From: Actinomycetes bacterium
Lineage (GTDB): Bacteria; Actinomycetota; Actinomycetes; Actinomycetales; Microbacteriaceae
Assembly (NCBI GenBank): GCA_023450335.1
Contig: JAEXHA010000005.1
Coordinates: 1 to 22,222, forward strand
Reading direction: 5' to 3'
DNA: 22,222 bases
Under the pieces are notes generated by a model, which ran no database searches, was not told where the DNA came from, and was given only the letters and a program-made list of their open reading frames with translations. Below, piece by piece: positions 1 to 7,851 of this stretch. Position 1 is the stretch's first letter. Every line of letters starts with the position of its first letter. Both the position numbers and the translations under genes were made by a program.

Positions 1-315
1 CCGGTCCGCTGTCCCATCGGCGGTCAACGCGCCGACCACCACCCCGCCGGCCCCGGCGCGCACGGCGGCGGCGATATCGGCGGACACGAGGGCGACCTCT
101 GCGGCGTCGTAGACGAACCCGCCGCCACGGGGCCGCACCAGAACGTTGACCCGCTCACCGCCCACCGCAGCGCACGCCGCCTCGATGAGCCCCATCGACG
201 GGGTCAGTCCGCCCAGGTCGAGCGCCTGACACACTTCGAGCCGATCGGCACCGGAGGCGACCGCGAGGCGTGCACCGGCGGCATCTTGAACGGCGATCTC
301 CACGGCGACGGTCAC
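1..315 (-). CDS. cutC: CutC-family protein (copper homeostasis CutC-like), N-terminal 105 codons only
   Basis: I translated this frame by hand because no start-to-stop ORF fits inside the window. It is open from a GTG at 315 to the window edge. The protein shows the CutC N-terminal TIM-barrel pattern: VEIAVQDAAGARLAVASGAD, then the ADRLEVC strand end, GGLTPSMGLIE, VNVLVRPRGGGFVY and GGVVVGALTADG. CutC proteins are usually about 240 residues, so more than half is missing beyond base 1. The family was linked to copper tolerance in E. coli, but its biochemical role is unsettled. No Shine-Dalgarno sequence precedes the GTG. Instead a TAGCCT hexamer ends 6 nt before it, which fits a leaderless mRNA. 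An in-frame GTG at 303 is the alternative start. The gene lies downstream of ilvC in the same direction with a 154-nt gap, so it is probably transcribed separately. Confidence is high for family and moderate for the start. Confidence 0.85.
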   Translation of the reverse strand, partial: MTVAVEIAVQDAAGARLAVASGADRLEVCQALDLGGLTPSMGLIEAACAAVGGERVNVLVRPRGGGFVYDAAEVALVSADIAAAVRAGAGGVVVGALTADGTADR

Positions 316-321
316 CGGGTC

Positions 322-327
322 AGGCTA
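322..327 (-). promoter_or_regulatory. Candidate -10 box (TAGCCT) of a leaderless cutC promoter
   Basis: On the minus strand TAGCCT is followed by six bases (GACCCG) and then the GTG start at 315. That spacing would put the transcription start on or next to the start codon. No convincing -35 box is visible 17-18 bp upstream. The same TAGNNT-N6/7-start layout recurs at five other genes in this window, which is the main support. Confidence 0.45.
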
Positions 328-345
328 CTGCGCGTCTTCGGTCCG

Positions 346-381
346 CGCGAGAGCGGCCGGCAACGCGAGAGCGGCCGGCAA
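346..381. repeat. Perfect tandem duplication of an 18-bp unit, two copies
   Basis: The unit CGCGAGAGCGGCCGGCAA occurs at 346-363 and again, without any mismatch, at 364-381. It lies between the ilvC stop and the cutC start, about 20-50 bp upstream of the candidate cutC -10 box. Each copy contains the palindrome GCCGGC. It could be a slippage duplication or a paired protein-binding site. Nothing here distinguishes the two. Confidence 0.9.
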
Positions 382-386
382 TGGGA

Positions 387-425
387 AAGCCCGCCCGCCG
401 CAGCCCCGGGTGGGGGCGGCGACGG
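387..425 (-). terminator. Weak hairpin-type terminator candidate after ilvC
   Basis: Read on the minus strand, CCGCCC and GGGCGG can pair across a GC-rich loop and are followed by GCTTTCCC. The site starts about 45 nt after the ilvC stop. The T-run is only three bases, so this may be a simple GC-rich hairpin rather than a working intrinsic terminator. No better candidate was seen between ilvC and cutC. Confidence 0.25.
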
Positions 426-469
426 ACGGGCAGAGCCGTGCCGGATCGGACGGCGGTCTCAATGCGAGG

Positions 470-1495
470 TCAGCGCGCGGCCGAGCCCTCGACGTATCCT
501 TCGTCCTGCTGCTTCCAGGCGAACAGAGCGCGCAGGTCCTTGCCGACGGCCTCGATCGGGTGCGAGGCGGCCTTGGCGCGCAGCTCCTGGAACTCGGGGG
601 CACCGGCATCCTGGTCGCCGATGAAGCGCTCGGCGAACGCACCGGACTGGATGTCGGCGAGGACGCCGGCCATGTTCTCCTTCACGCGTGCGTCGATGAC
701 GCGCGGGCCCGAGACGTAGTCGCCGTACTCGGCCGTGTCGGAGACCGACCAGCGCTGCTTGGCGATGCCGCCCTCCCACATGAGGTCGACGATGAGCTTG
801 AGCTCGTGCAGCACCTCGAAGTAGGCGATCTGCGGCTGGTAACCGGCCTCGGTGAGAGTCTCGAAGCCGTACTGGATCAGCTGCGAGACGCCACCGCACA
901 GCACGGCCTGCTCGCCGAACAGGTCGGTCTCGGTCTCTTCGGTGAACGTGGTCTTGATGACGCCGGCGCGCGTGCCGCCGATCGCCTTCGCGTACGACTT
1001 CGCGACGTCCCAGGCCTGACCCGAGGCGTCCTTCTCGACGGCGATGATGTCGGGAATGCCGCGGCCGGCCACGAACTCGCGGCGCACCGTGTGGCCGGGG
1101 GCCTTCGGCGCGATGAGGATCACGTCGACGCCGTCGGGCGCCTCGATGTACCCGAAACGGATGTTGAAGCCGTGGGCGAAGGCGAGGGTCTTGCCGGCCG
1201 CGAGGTTCGGCTTGATGTGGTCGTTGTAGATGCCGCGCTGGTGCTGGTCGGGCGCGAGGATCATGATGAGGTCGGCCCACGCGGTGGCGTCGGCGACGTT
1301 CTTGACCTCGAAGCCCTCCTCCTGCGCCTTGGCGGCGGATTTCGAGCCGTCCTTGAGCGCGATGACGACCTCGACGCCCGAGTCGCGGAGGTTCTGCGCG
1401 TGCGCGTGACCCTGCGAGCCGTAGCCGACGATCGCGACCTTCTTGTTCTGGATGAGCGAAAGGTCGGCGTCGGCGTCGTAGAAGATCTCGGCCAT
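470..1495 (-). CDS. ilvC: Ketol-acid reductoisomerase (NADP+), class I
   Basis: This enzyme isomerises and reduces 2-acetolactate or 2-aceto-2-hydroxybutyrate to the dihydroxy acids of valine/leucine and isoleucine synthesis, using NADPH and Mg2+ in the cytosol. The 341-residue protein is class I length. The Rossmann motif GYGSQG is at 24-29, with the cofactor loop KDGSKS at 48-53. Catalytic and metal residues match the family: H108, K131, D191, E195, E227, E231 and S252. The ATG at 1495 is preceded by AAGGAG at 9-nt spacing, a clear ribosome site. It is the last gene of ilvD-ilvB-ilvN-ilvC, 32 nt after ilvN. No oddities were seen. Confidence 0.98.
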   Translation of the reverse strand: MAEIFYDADADLSLIQNKKVAIVGYGSQGHAHAQNLRDSGVEVVIALKDGSKSAAKAQEEGFEVKNVADATAWADLIMILAPDQHQRGIYNDHIKPNLAAGKTLAFAHGFNIRFGYIEAPDGVDVILIAPKAPGHTVRREFVAGRGIPDIIAVEKDASGQAWDVAKSYAKAIGGTRAGVIKTTFTEETETDLFGEQAVLCGGVSQLIQYGFETLTEAGYQPQIAYFEVLHELKLIVDLMWEGGIAKQRWSVSDTAEYGDYVSGPRVIDARVKENMAGVLADIQSGAFAERFIGDQDAGAPEFQELRAKAASHPIEAVGKDLRALFAWKQQDEGYVEGSAAR

Positions 1496-1527
1496 GTGTG
1501 TTTTCTCCTTGGGTAGTGGTTCGGGGG

Positions 1528-2037
1528 TCAGCCGCGCAGGATGCGCTCGGTGATGGACTTGCCGCCGCGGCCGATGGCGAGCAGGCCCGACTGGGCCAGC
1601 TCCTTGATGCCGAAGGGCTCGAGTGCCCGCAGGATCGCATCGATCTTGCCGCGGTCGCCGGTCACTTCCACCACGAGGGCGTCGGTGGCGTAGTCGACCA
1701 CCGAGGCGCGGAACAGGTTCACGACCTCGATGACGTTGGACCGGGTCTGGTTGTCGGCGCGCACCTTGATGAGCATGTGTTCGCGCTGCACCGACGCCGC
1801 GAAGTCGAGTTCGACGATCTTGATGACGTTGACGAGCTTGTTCAGCTGCTTTGTCACCTGCTCCAGCGGCAGCGCGTCGACATCGACCACGACGGTGATG
1901 CGCGAGAGGCCGGGCACCTCGGTCACGCCGACGGCGAGCGATTCGATGTTGAAGCCGCGCCGCGCGAACAGCCCCGCGACGCGGGTGAGCAGACCGGGCT
2001 TGTCCTCCACCAGGAGACTCAGGACATGGCGCGACAT
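1528..2037 (-). CDS. ilvN: Acetolactate synthase small (regulatory) subunit
   Basis: This is the regulatory partner of IlvB. It binds valine through its ACT domain and stimulates the catalytic subunit. The protein is 169 residues, typical of the short actinobacterial and bacillar type. It opens with SRHVLSLLVEDKPGLLTRVAGL, continues with FARRGFNIESLAVG (the ACT-domain ligand loop, about residues 5-40) and ends with the C-terminal domain containing LALVEVTGDRGK-like and FGIKELAQSG patterns. A longer reading frame runs up to 2133 but lies inside ilvB. The ATG at 2037 is right because GAGGAG sits 7 nt before it and it begins one base after the ilvB stop, which suggests translational coupling. 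ilvC follows after 32 nt. Confidence 0.97.
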   Translation of the reverse strand: MSRHVLSLLVEDKPGLLTRVAGLFARRGFNIESLAVGVTEVPGLSRITVVVDVDALPLEQVTKQLNKLVNVIKIVELDFAASVQREHMLIKVRADNQTRSNVIEVVNLFRASVVDYATDALVVEVTGDRGKIDAILRALEPFGIKELAQSGLLAIGRGGKSITERILRG

Positions 2038-2038
2038 C

Positions 2039-3841
2039 TCAGATCTCCTCATCGAACGCGGGCGCGTGGTCGCGCGCATACTGCACGTAGCTGTTGCTGA
2101 CGCCCTGCGGCACCATCGGCCACACCATCGCATCGGCGCTGACGACGAAGTCGATCACGACCGGGCGGTCGTTGGTCTCCAGCGCCGTCTTGATCGCGGC
2201 ATCCACGTCTTCTTCCTTCTCGACGCGCAGGGCGAGGCAGCCGTATGCCTCGGCGAGCTTGACGAAATCGGGGATGCGCACTGTCGCGTGACCCGTGTTC
2301 AAGTCGGTGTTCGAATACCGGCTGTCGTAGAACAGGGTCTGCCACTGCCGCACCATTCCCAGCGACGAGTTGTTGATGATGGCGACCTTGATCGGGATGT
2401 TGTTGATCGCGCAGGTGGCCAGCTCCTGATTGGTCATCTGGAAGCATCCGTCACCGTCGATCGCCCACACGACACGATCGGGCTCGGCGACCTTGGCGCC
2501 CATGGCGGCGGGCACCGAGTAGCCCATCGTGCCCGCTCCCCCGGAGTTCAGCCACGCGTTGGGACGCTCGTACTTGATGAACTGCGCGGCCCACATCTGG
2601 TGCTGTCCGACCCCGGCGGCGTAGACGGCCTCGGGGCCGGTCAGCTCGCCGATGCGCTGGATCACGTGCTGCGGCGCGAGCAGCCCATCGCTGGTGGGCG
2701 CGAATCCGAGCGGGAACTCGTCGCGCAGTCCGTCCAGGTAGGACCACCACTCCTCGATGTCGGGCTTGGTGTCGGCGATGGCACCGAGGAAGGCCGCATC
2801 GAGGTCGACGAGGACATCCTTGACGTCACCGACGATCGGCACGTCCGCGACCCGGATCTTGGAGATCTCGGCGGGGTCGACGTCGACGTGGACGACCTTC
2901 GCATTCGGAGCGAACAGCGCGGCCTTGCCGGTCACGCGGTCGTCGAACCGGGCGCCCAGCGCCACGATCAGGTCGGCCTCCTGCAGCGCCAGCACCGCAG
3001 GGACGGTACCGTGCATGCCCGGCATCCCCAGGTGCTGGGGGTGCGAGTCGGGGAAGGCGCCGCGCGCCATGAGCGTGGTGACCACGGGAGCGCCGGTGGA
3101 CTCCGCCAGCCCGAGAAGCTCGCGCGACGCGCCGCCGCGGATCACTCCGCCGCCGACGTACAGCACCGGCTTGGAAGCCTCGGCGAGCAGCTGCGCCGCG
3201 GCCTGGATCTGCTTGCCGTGGGCCTTCGTCACCGGACGGTAGCCGGGCAGGTCGACCTTCGGGGGCCAGACGAAGGGCACCTCCGCCTGCTGCGCGTCCT
3301 TGGTGATGTCCACGAGCACCGGTCCGGGCCGGCCCGTGCCGGCGATCTCGAACGCCGCCGCGATGGCGGCCGGGATCTCCTCCGCCGTCTTCACCAGGAA
3401 CGAATGCTTGGTCACCGGCATGGTGATGCCGACGATGTCCGCTTCCTGGAAGGCATCGGTGCCCATGAGGGTCGAGAACACCTGACCGGTGATGCACACC
3501 ATCGGCATCGAGTCCATGTAGGCATCGGCGATGGCGGTGACGAGGTTGGTCGCCCCCGGACCACTCGTGGCGATGGCCACGCCCGTCTTGCCCGATGCCG
3601 CGGCGTAGCCTTCGGCGGCATGGCCGGCGCCCTGTTCGTGACGGACGAGGATGTGGCGCAGTTCCGTCGAGTCCATGAGCGGGTCATAGACCGGCAGGAT
3701 CGCGCCACCGGGCAGACCGAACACGTCGGTGACGCCGAGCAGCTCGAGCGAGCGGACGACCGCCTGGGCGCCGGACAGCACCGGGGCGGCAGGAGTGCGG
3801 GAGGGTGGCCGAGGCACGGCCATCGTCGTGTCAGATGACAT
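2039..3841 (-). CDS. ilvB: Acetolactate synthase large (catalytic) subunit
   Basis: This thiamine-diphosphate enzyme condenses two pyruvates to acetolactate, or pyruvate with 2-oxobutyrate, the committed step of branched-chain amino acid synthesis. The 600-residue protein has the catalytic glutamate E69 in VRHEQGAGHAAEGYA and the ThDP motif starting GDG at 463-465 and ending NN at 490-491. It also has the central FAD-associated domain and the C-terminal MVWPMVPQG pattern. The open frame extends upstream to 3985, but that part overlaps ilvD. The ATG at 3841 (MSSDTTMAVP) has GAAGG 8 nt upstream. A second in-frame ATG seven codons in is less likely. It lies 43 nt after ilvD and is one base from ilvN. 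Confidence 0.97.
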   Translation of the reverse strand: MSSDTTMAVPRPPSRTPAAPVLSGAQAVVRSLELLGVTDVFGLPGGAILPVYDPLMDSTELRHILVRHEQGAGHAAEGYAAASGKTGVAIATSGPGATNLVTAIADAYMDSMPMVCITGQVFSTLMGTDAFQEADIVGITMPVTKHSFLVKTAEEIPAAIAAAFEIAGTGRPGPVLVDITKDAQQAEVPFVWPPKVDLPGYRPVTKAHGKQIQAAAQLLAEASKPVLYVGGGVIRGGASRELLGLAESTGAPVVTTLMARGAFPDSHPQHLGMPGMHGTVPAVLALQEADLIVALGARFDDRVTGKAALFAPNAKVVHVDVDPAEISKIRVADVPIVGDVKDVLVDLDAAFLGAIADTKPDIEEWWSYLDGLRDEFPLGFAPTSDGLLAPQHVIQRIGELTGPEAVYAAGVGQHQMWAAQFIKYERPNAWLNSGGAGTMGYSVPAAMGAKVAEPDRVVWAIDGDGCFQMTNQELATCAINNIPIKVAIINNSSLGMVRQWQTLFYDSRYSNTDLNTGHATVRIPDFVKLAEAYGCLALRVEKEEDVDAAIKTALETNDRPVVIDFVVSADAMVWPMVPQGVSNSYVQYARDHAPAFDEEI

Positions 3842-3884
3842 GGATGAGACCTTCGGGTCGATGGGACGAGGAAGTCGGAAAGGC

Positions 3885-5591
3885 CTAGCCCGTCGTCGCG
3901 CCCTCCGCGGCGGAGCGCACGAGCTTCGAGTACTTGGCCAGGACGCCACGGGTATAGCGCGGGGGAAGGGGCTCCCAGCCCACACGGCGGGAGCTCAGCT
4001 CTGCGTCGTCGACGAGTAGATCGAGAGTGCGAGCCGCGATATCGACCCGTATCAGATCACCATCGCGCACGAAGGCGATGGGACCAGCGTCCACCGCTTC
4101 GGGTGCTATGTGGCCGATGCACAGGCCGGTTGTGCCGCCTGAGAATCGTCCGTCCGTCAAGAGTAGTACATCTTTTCCGAGCCCCGCGCCCTTGATGGCG
4201 GCGGTGATGGCGAGCATCTCGCGCATGCCCGGTCCCCCCTTGGGGCCCTCGTAGCGGATGACGACGACGTCGCCGGCGTTGATCTCACCGGCTTCGAGGG
4301 CGTCCATGGCGGCGCGCTCGCGTTCGAACACGCGGGCGGGCCCCTCGAACACGGCGGCATCGAACCCGGCCGTCTTGACCACGGCACCCTCGGGGGCGAC
4401 CGAGCCGTGCAGGATCGTGATGCCGCCGGTGGCATGGATCGGGTTGTCGAAGGTGTGGATGACGGTGCCGTCGATCGGGTCGGGATCGAGGTCGCGCATG
4501 TTCTCGGCGAGTGTCTTGCCGGTCACGGTGAGTGCATCGCCGTGCAGCAGGCCCTCGTCGAGCATCGCCTTCATGATGACCGGGATGCCCCCATGGCGAT
4601 CCACGTCGTTCATGACGTAGGCGCCGAACGGCTTCATGTCGGCGACGTGGGGAACCTTGTCGCCGATGCGGTTGAAGTCGTGCAGCGTCAGCTCGACCCC
4701 GGCCTCCCGGGCGATCGCCAGCAGGTGGAGCACGACGTTGGTCGAGCCGCCCAACGCCATAGCCAGCGCGATCGCGTTCTCGAACGCCTCGGGTGTGAGG
4801 ATGTCGCGGGTGGTGATGCCCTGTCGCAGCAGGTTGACCACGGCTTCGCCCGAGCGGTGGGCGAAGTAGTCGCGGCGCCGGTCGGACGAGGGCGGCGCCG
4901 CCGAGCCGGGCAGGCTGAGTCCGAGCGCTTCGGCGACAGAGGCCATCGTGTTGGCGGTGTACATACCGCCGCAGGCGCCCTCACCGGGCGCGAACGAGCA
5001 CTCGATGCGCTTGAGGTCCGCCTCGGACATACGGCCCGACAGGCACGCGCCGACGCCCTCGAAGGAGTCGATGATCGTGATCTCCTTCTCGGTGCCGTCC
5101 GAGAGCTTGACCCAGCCGGGGGCGATCGATCCGGCGTAGAGGAACACGCTCGACAGGTCGAGGCGGGCGGATGCCATGAGCATGCCCGGGATGGACTTGT
5201 CACAGCCGGCCAGCAGCACCGTGCCGTCGAGGCGCTCGGCCATGACGACCGTCTCGACCGAGTCGGCGATCACCTCGCGCGACACCAGTGAGAAGTGCAT
5301 GCCCTCGTGACCCATCGAGATGCCGTCCGAGACCGAGATGGTGCCGAACTGCAGCGGGTAGCCGCCACCGGAGTGCACGCCCTCCTTCGCCCCCTGCGCG
5401 AGACGATCGAGGCTCAGGTTGCAGGGCGTGATCTCGTTCCAGCTCGAGGCGATGCCGATCTGGGGCTTGTCCCAGTCCTCGTCGCCCATGCCCACGCCGC
5501 GCAGCATTCCGCGCGAGGTGGTGGCTTCGATGCCGTCGGTGACCACGCGGCTGCGGGGCTTGATATCGATCGATTCGTCAGGGGTAGGCAT
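3885..5591 (-). CDS. ilvD: Dihydroxy-acid dehydratase
   Basis: IlvD dehydrates 2,3-dihydroxyisovalerate and 2,3-dihydroxy-3-methylvalerate to the 2-oxo acids, the third common step for valine and isoleucine. The 568-residue length is normal. Three conserved cysteines for an iron-sulfur cluster are present: C57 in WNEITPCN, C130 in LLAGCDKSIPG and C207 in GEGACGGMYTANTM. The catalytic serine motif GRFSGGTTG is near the C-terminus. The three-cysteine pattern suggests a [2Fe-2S] enzyme. The ATG at 5591 is 9 nt after the otsB stop. Its Shine-Dalgarno is poor (GGGA), but a TAGACT hexamer overlapping the otsB stop codon is 6 nt upstream, so it may have its own leaderless promoter as well as read-through from otsAB. 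Confidence 0.97.
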   Translation of the reverse strand: MPTPDESIDIKPRSRVVTDGIEATTSRGMLRGVGMGDEDWDKPQIGIASSWNEITPCNLSLDRLAQGAKEGVHSGGGYPLQFGTISVSDGISMGHEGMHFSLVSREVIADSVETVVMAERLDGTVLLAGCDKSIPGMLMASARLDLSSVFLYAGSIAPGWVKLSDGTEKEITIIDSFEGVGACLSGRMSEADLKRIECSFAPGEGACGGMYTANTMASVAEALGLSLPGSAAPPSSDRRRDYFAHRSGEAVVNLLRQGITTRDILTPEAFENAIALAMALGGSTNVVLHLLAIAREAGVELTLHDFNRIGDKVPHVADMKPFGAYVMNDVDRHGGIPVIMKAMLDEGLLHGDALTVTGKTLAENMRDLDPDPIDGTVIHTFDNPIHATGGITILHGSVAPEGAVVKTAGFDAAVFEGPARVFERERAAMDALEAGEINAGDVVVIRYEGPKGGPGMREMLAITAAIKGAGLGKDVLLLTDGRFSGGTTGLCIGHIAPEAVDAGPIAFVRDGDLIRVDIAARTLDLLVDDAELSSRRVGWEPLPPRYTRGVLAKYSKLVRSAAEGATTG

Positions 5592-5597
5592 TCCCGC

Positions 5598-5603
5598 AGT
5601 CTA
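5598..5603 (-). promoter_or_regulatory. Candidate internal -10 box (TAGACT) for ilvD, overlapping the otsB stop
   Basis: On the minus strand the otsB stop codon TAG forms the first three bases of TAGACT. Six bases (GCGGGA) follow, and then the ilvD ATG at 5591. This matches the TAGNNT-N6-start layout at otsA, cutC and the gene at 7852. No good -35 box is visible. If active, it would let the ilv genes be expressed independently of otsAB. Confidence 0.4.
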
Positions 5604-6380
5604 TTCCCGGTCAGCGGTACGCAGGTGCGCCAGGCGCGCCAGGAGCGCCGCCAGAGCGCCGATGTCGGCGACCCGCACGTGCGCGGCCGACTCGCCCGCG
5701 CCGACCCGGACCCCGAGGTCGCCGGGCCCCAGCGCGGCGATGGCGTCCTCGTCGGTGACATCGTCGCCGGCGAACAGCACCGCGGTGGCCCCCGTCGCCT
5801 CCCGCAGCACCTGCACGGCCGTGTCTTTGCCCTCGGTGCGGAAGGCGTATTCGGTGATGTTGTGCCCCGACCGATGGCGCCACTCCGGCGCCCTCCGTGC
5901 CATCAGCTGCGCGATGCGGTCGTGCACGTCGCCGGCTTGCCCGGCATCCACCAGACGTGAATGGATGCCGAACCCGAACTCCTTGGCCTCGACCCACGCG
6001 CCGGGAATGTCGGCGAGGGCCTGTTCGGCCAGCTCGCGCAGCTCATCGCGCAGCGCGAGCTGGGTCGGGTCGGTCGCAGCCGGGGTCGTCGGCGTCTCCA
6101 CCGCGCGCGGGCTCCAGTACTCCGCACCGTGCGAGCCGGCCAGCAGCACCGCGGAGGCGTCGTCGTGCTCGGCGATGGTGCGCAGATGAGCCAGTGTCCG
6201 GCCTGACACGAAGGCGACCGACGTGCGCGGTGCCGCCAGCAGCGCTGTGACGGCGTCGCGGGCGGCCGGGGCCATGCGTGCGGTCATCGGCTCGTCCACC
6301 AACGGCGCGAGGGTGCCGTCGAAGTCGAGGGCGACCAGCAGTCGCTCGGTGCCGGCGAGCCGTTCGAGGGCGGCGGTCAT
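5601..6380 (-). CDS. otsB: Trehalose-6-phosphate phosphatase
   Basis: This HAD-superfamily phosphatase removes phosphate from trehalose-6-phosphate, the second step of trehalose synthesis. The 259-residue protein has HAD motif I LDFDGTLAP with D19 (nucleophile) and D21 (acid/base), motif II in AFVSGR, and motif III/IV GDDVTDEDA at 205-213. KEFGFGIHSR fits the cap-domain substrate region of OtsB. The frame is open up to 6431, but the ATG at 6380 overlaps the otsA stop by four bases (ATGA). That is the natural coupled start and gives a normal N-terminus just before motif I. No separate ribosome site is visible, consistent with coupling to otsA. It ends 9 nt before ilvD. Confidence 0.95.
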   Translation of the reverse strand: MTAALERLAGTERLLVALDFDGTLAPLVDEPMTARMAPAARDAVTALLAAPRTSVAFVSGRTLAHLRTIAEHDDASAVLLAGSHGAEYWSPRAVETPTTPAATDPTQLALRDELRELAEQALADIPGAWVEAKEFGFGIHSRLVDAGQAGDVHDRIAQLMARRAPEWRHRSGHNITEYAFRTEGKDTAVQVLREATGATAVLFAGDDVTDEDAIAALGPGDLGVRVGAGESAAHVRVADIGALAALLARLAHLRTADRE

Positions 6381-7795
6381 GAGCGCTGTGCCCGCATGCG
6401 TTCGAGGTCGGCGATGAACCGGGCCGACCAATCGGCGACGTCGTGTTCGCGCACCCGGCGCCGCAGCGCCCGCATGCGGCGGGTCTGCTCCTTCGGATCG
6501 AGCTCGACCGCACGCATGATGGCGTCCTTGAGCCCGTCGATGTCGTGCGGATTGACCTTGATGGCCTGGGTGAGCTCATCGGCGGCGCCGGCGAACTCGC
6601 TGAGCACGAGTGCCCCGTCGCCGTGCACACGGCTGGCGATGTACTCCTTGGCGACGAGGTTCATGCCGTCGCGCAGGGCGGTCACCAGCATGACGTCGGC
6701 GGCCAGGTACAGCGCCACCATCTCGTCACGCGGGTAGGACTGATGCAGGTATCGCACAGCGGAGTGGTCGACGGTGTCGAACTCGCCGTTGATCCGGCCC
6801 ACGTCCTGTTCGATCTCGTCACGCAGCTGCATGTAGGCGCCGACACGTTCACGACTGGGACTGGCCACCTGCACCAAAGTGACGTGTTCGACCGTGAGTC
6901 GCCCGTCGGCCAGCAGCTCGCCGAAGGCCTTCAGCCGGTGCCGGATGCCCTTCGTGTAGTCGAGCCGGTCCACCCCCAGCAGCAGCTTGCGGTCGCCCAG
7001 TCCCTCGCGGATCTCGCGGGCGCGGGCCTGGATGTCGGGGTGCCGCGCGCGTTCGTCGTATTGCGACACATCGATCGAGATCGGATAGGCCTTGGCGATC
7101 GCGATGCGCTTGGTGCCGTCGTCCTGCGGGACGGTGATCGCACCGGCCTTGGTCTCGTAGGCGAATTGACGGCGCACGGCCCGTGCGAAATTGCCCGCAT
7201 CGGCGACGCGCTGGAAGCCGATGACGTCGGCGCCCAGCAGGCCCTCGATCACCTGCCGACGCCAGGGCAACTGCGAATACAGGCCGTATGCCGGAAATGG
7301 AATGTGGTGGAAGTATCCGATCACCAGATCGTCACGCATCTCGCGCAGCAGGCGCGGGACCAGCTGCAGCTGGTAGTCGTGCACCCACACAGTCGCGCCC
7401 GGCGCAGCGGCATCGGCGGCCGCCCGTGCGAACCGGCGATTCACCTGGACGTACGCGTCCCACCACTCCCGGTGATACCCGGGCGGGGCGATCACGTCGT
7501 GGTAGAGCGGCCAGATCGTGTCGTTCGAGAATCCCTCGTAGTACAGCTCGATGTCCTCGCCCGACAGCGGTACCGGGACAAGACGCATGCCATCGAAGTC
7601 GAACGGCTCGATGTCGAGATCGGCGCGTCCGGGCCAGCCGACCCACGCGCCCTCGGTCGTGCGCATGAACGGCTCGAGTGCTGCGACCAGGCCACCGGGC
7701 GAACGCCGCCAGGGCTCGGCGGCGTCATCCGAGTGATCGACGGGAAGACGGTTGGAGACGACGACGACATCGGCCGTGGCAGCTGGTGTGGACAC
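6377..7795 (-). CDS. otsA: Trehalose-6-phosphate synthase (GT20)
   Basis: OtsA transfers glucose from a nucleotide-glucose donor to glucose-6-phosphate to make trehalose-6-phosphate, an osmoprotectant and stress-sugar precursor. The 472-residue protein is normal for the bacterial family. It shows SNRLP (14-18), GG at 34-35, HDYQL (139-143), GVDRLDYTKG (264-273, with R267 and K272) and RDGMNLVAKEY (375-385, with D376 and E384). These bind glucose-6-phosphate and the donor. The start is a GTG at 7795. GGAGG lies directly against it, too close for an ideal ribosome site, and TAGATT ends 6 nt upstream, suggesting a leaderless transcript. It overlaps otsB by four bases and diverges from the small membrane protein gene at 7852. 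Confidence 0.95.
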   Translation of the reverse strand: MSTPAATADVVVVSNRLPVDHSDDAAEPWRRSPGGLVAALEPFMRTTEGAWVGWPGRADLDIEPFDFDGMRLVPVPLSGEDIELYYEGFSNDTIWPLYHDVIAPPGYHREWWDAYVQVNRRFARAAADAAAPGATVWVHDYQLQLVPRLLREMRDDLVIGYFHHIPFPAYGLYSQLPWRRQVIEGLLGADVIGFQRVADAGNFARAVRRQFAYETKAGAITVPQDDGTKRIAIAKAYPISIDVSQYDERARHPDIQARAREIREGLGDRKLLLGVDRLDYTKGIRHRLKAFGELLADGRLTVEHVTLVQVASPSRERVGAYMQLRDEIEQDVGRINGEFDTVDHSAVRYLHQSYPRDEMVALYLAADVMLVTALRDGMNLVAKEYIASRVHGDGALVLSEFAGAADELTQAIKVNPHDIDGLKDAIMRAVELDPKEQTRRMRALRRRVREHDVADWSARFIADLERMRAQRS

Positions 7796-7801
7796 CCCTC
7801 C

Positions 7802-7830
7802 AATCTATCCACGCCGTCGCGTCGTGTCCG
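7802..7830 (-). promoter_or_regulatory. Candidate otsA promoter, CGGACA-N17-TAGATT, leaderless
   Basis: On the minus strand TAGATT (7807 down to 7802) ends 6 nt before the GTG start of otsA. CGGACA, a partial match to TTGACA, lies 17 bp further upstream (7830 down to 7825). It overlaps the candidate promoter of the divergent gene at 7852, so the two may compete. Confidence 0.5.
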
Positions 7831-7839
7831 ATGCCCGGG

Positions 7840-7845
7840 TAGCGT
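7840..7845 (+). promoter_or_regulatory. Candidate -10 box (TAGCGT) of the gene at 7852, leaderless
   Basis: TAGCGT is followed by GGAGGA and then the ATG at 7852, the same arrangement as otsA opposite. No clear -35 box is seen at 17-18 bp. The GGAGGA abuts the ATG too closely for a standard ribosome site. Confidence 0.45.
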
Positions 7846-7851
7846 GGAGGA

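Noticed and set aside
410..1516. Long plus-strand open frame of 368 codons opposite ilvC
   Set aside because: It is the antisense shadow of ilvC, rich in valine, aspartate, glycine and arginine as expected for high-GC antisense frames, with no ribosome site or family pattern.
1730..3838. Plus-strand open frame of 702 codons opposite ilvB
   Set aside because: It mirrors the ilvB coding strand, has runs of histidine, arginine and aspartate and no recognisable domain.
3842..3884. Attenuator or T-box leader between ilvD and ilvB
   Set aside because: The gap is only 43 nt, with no convincing hairpin, leader peptide or T-run.
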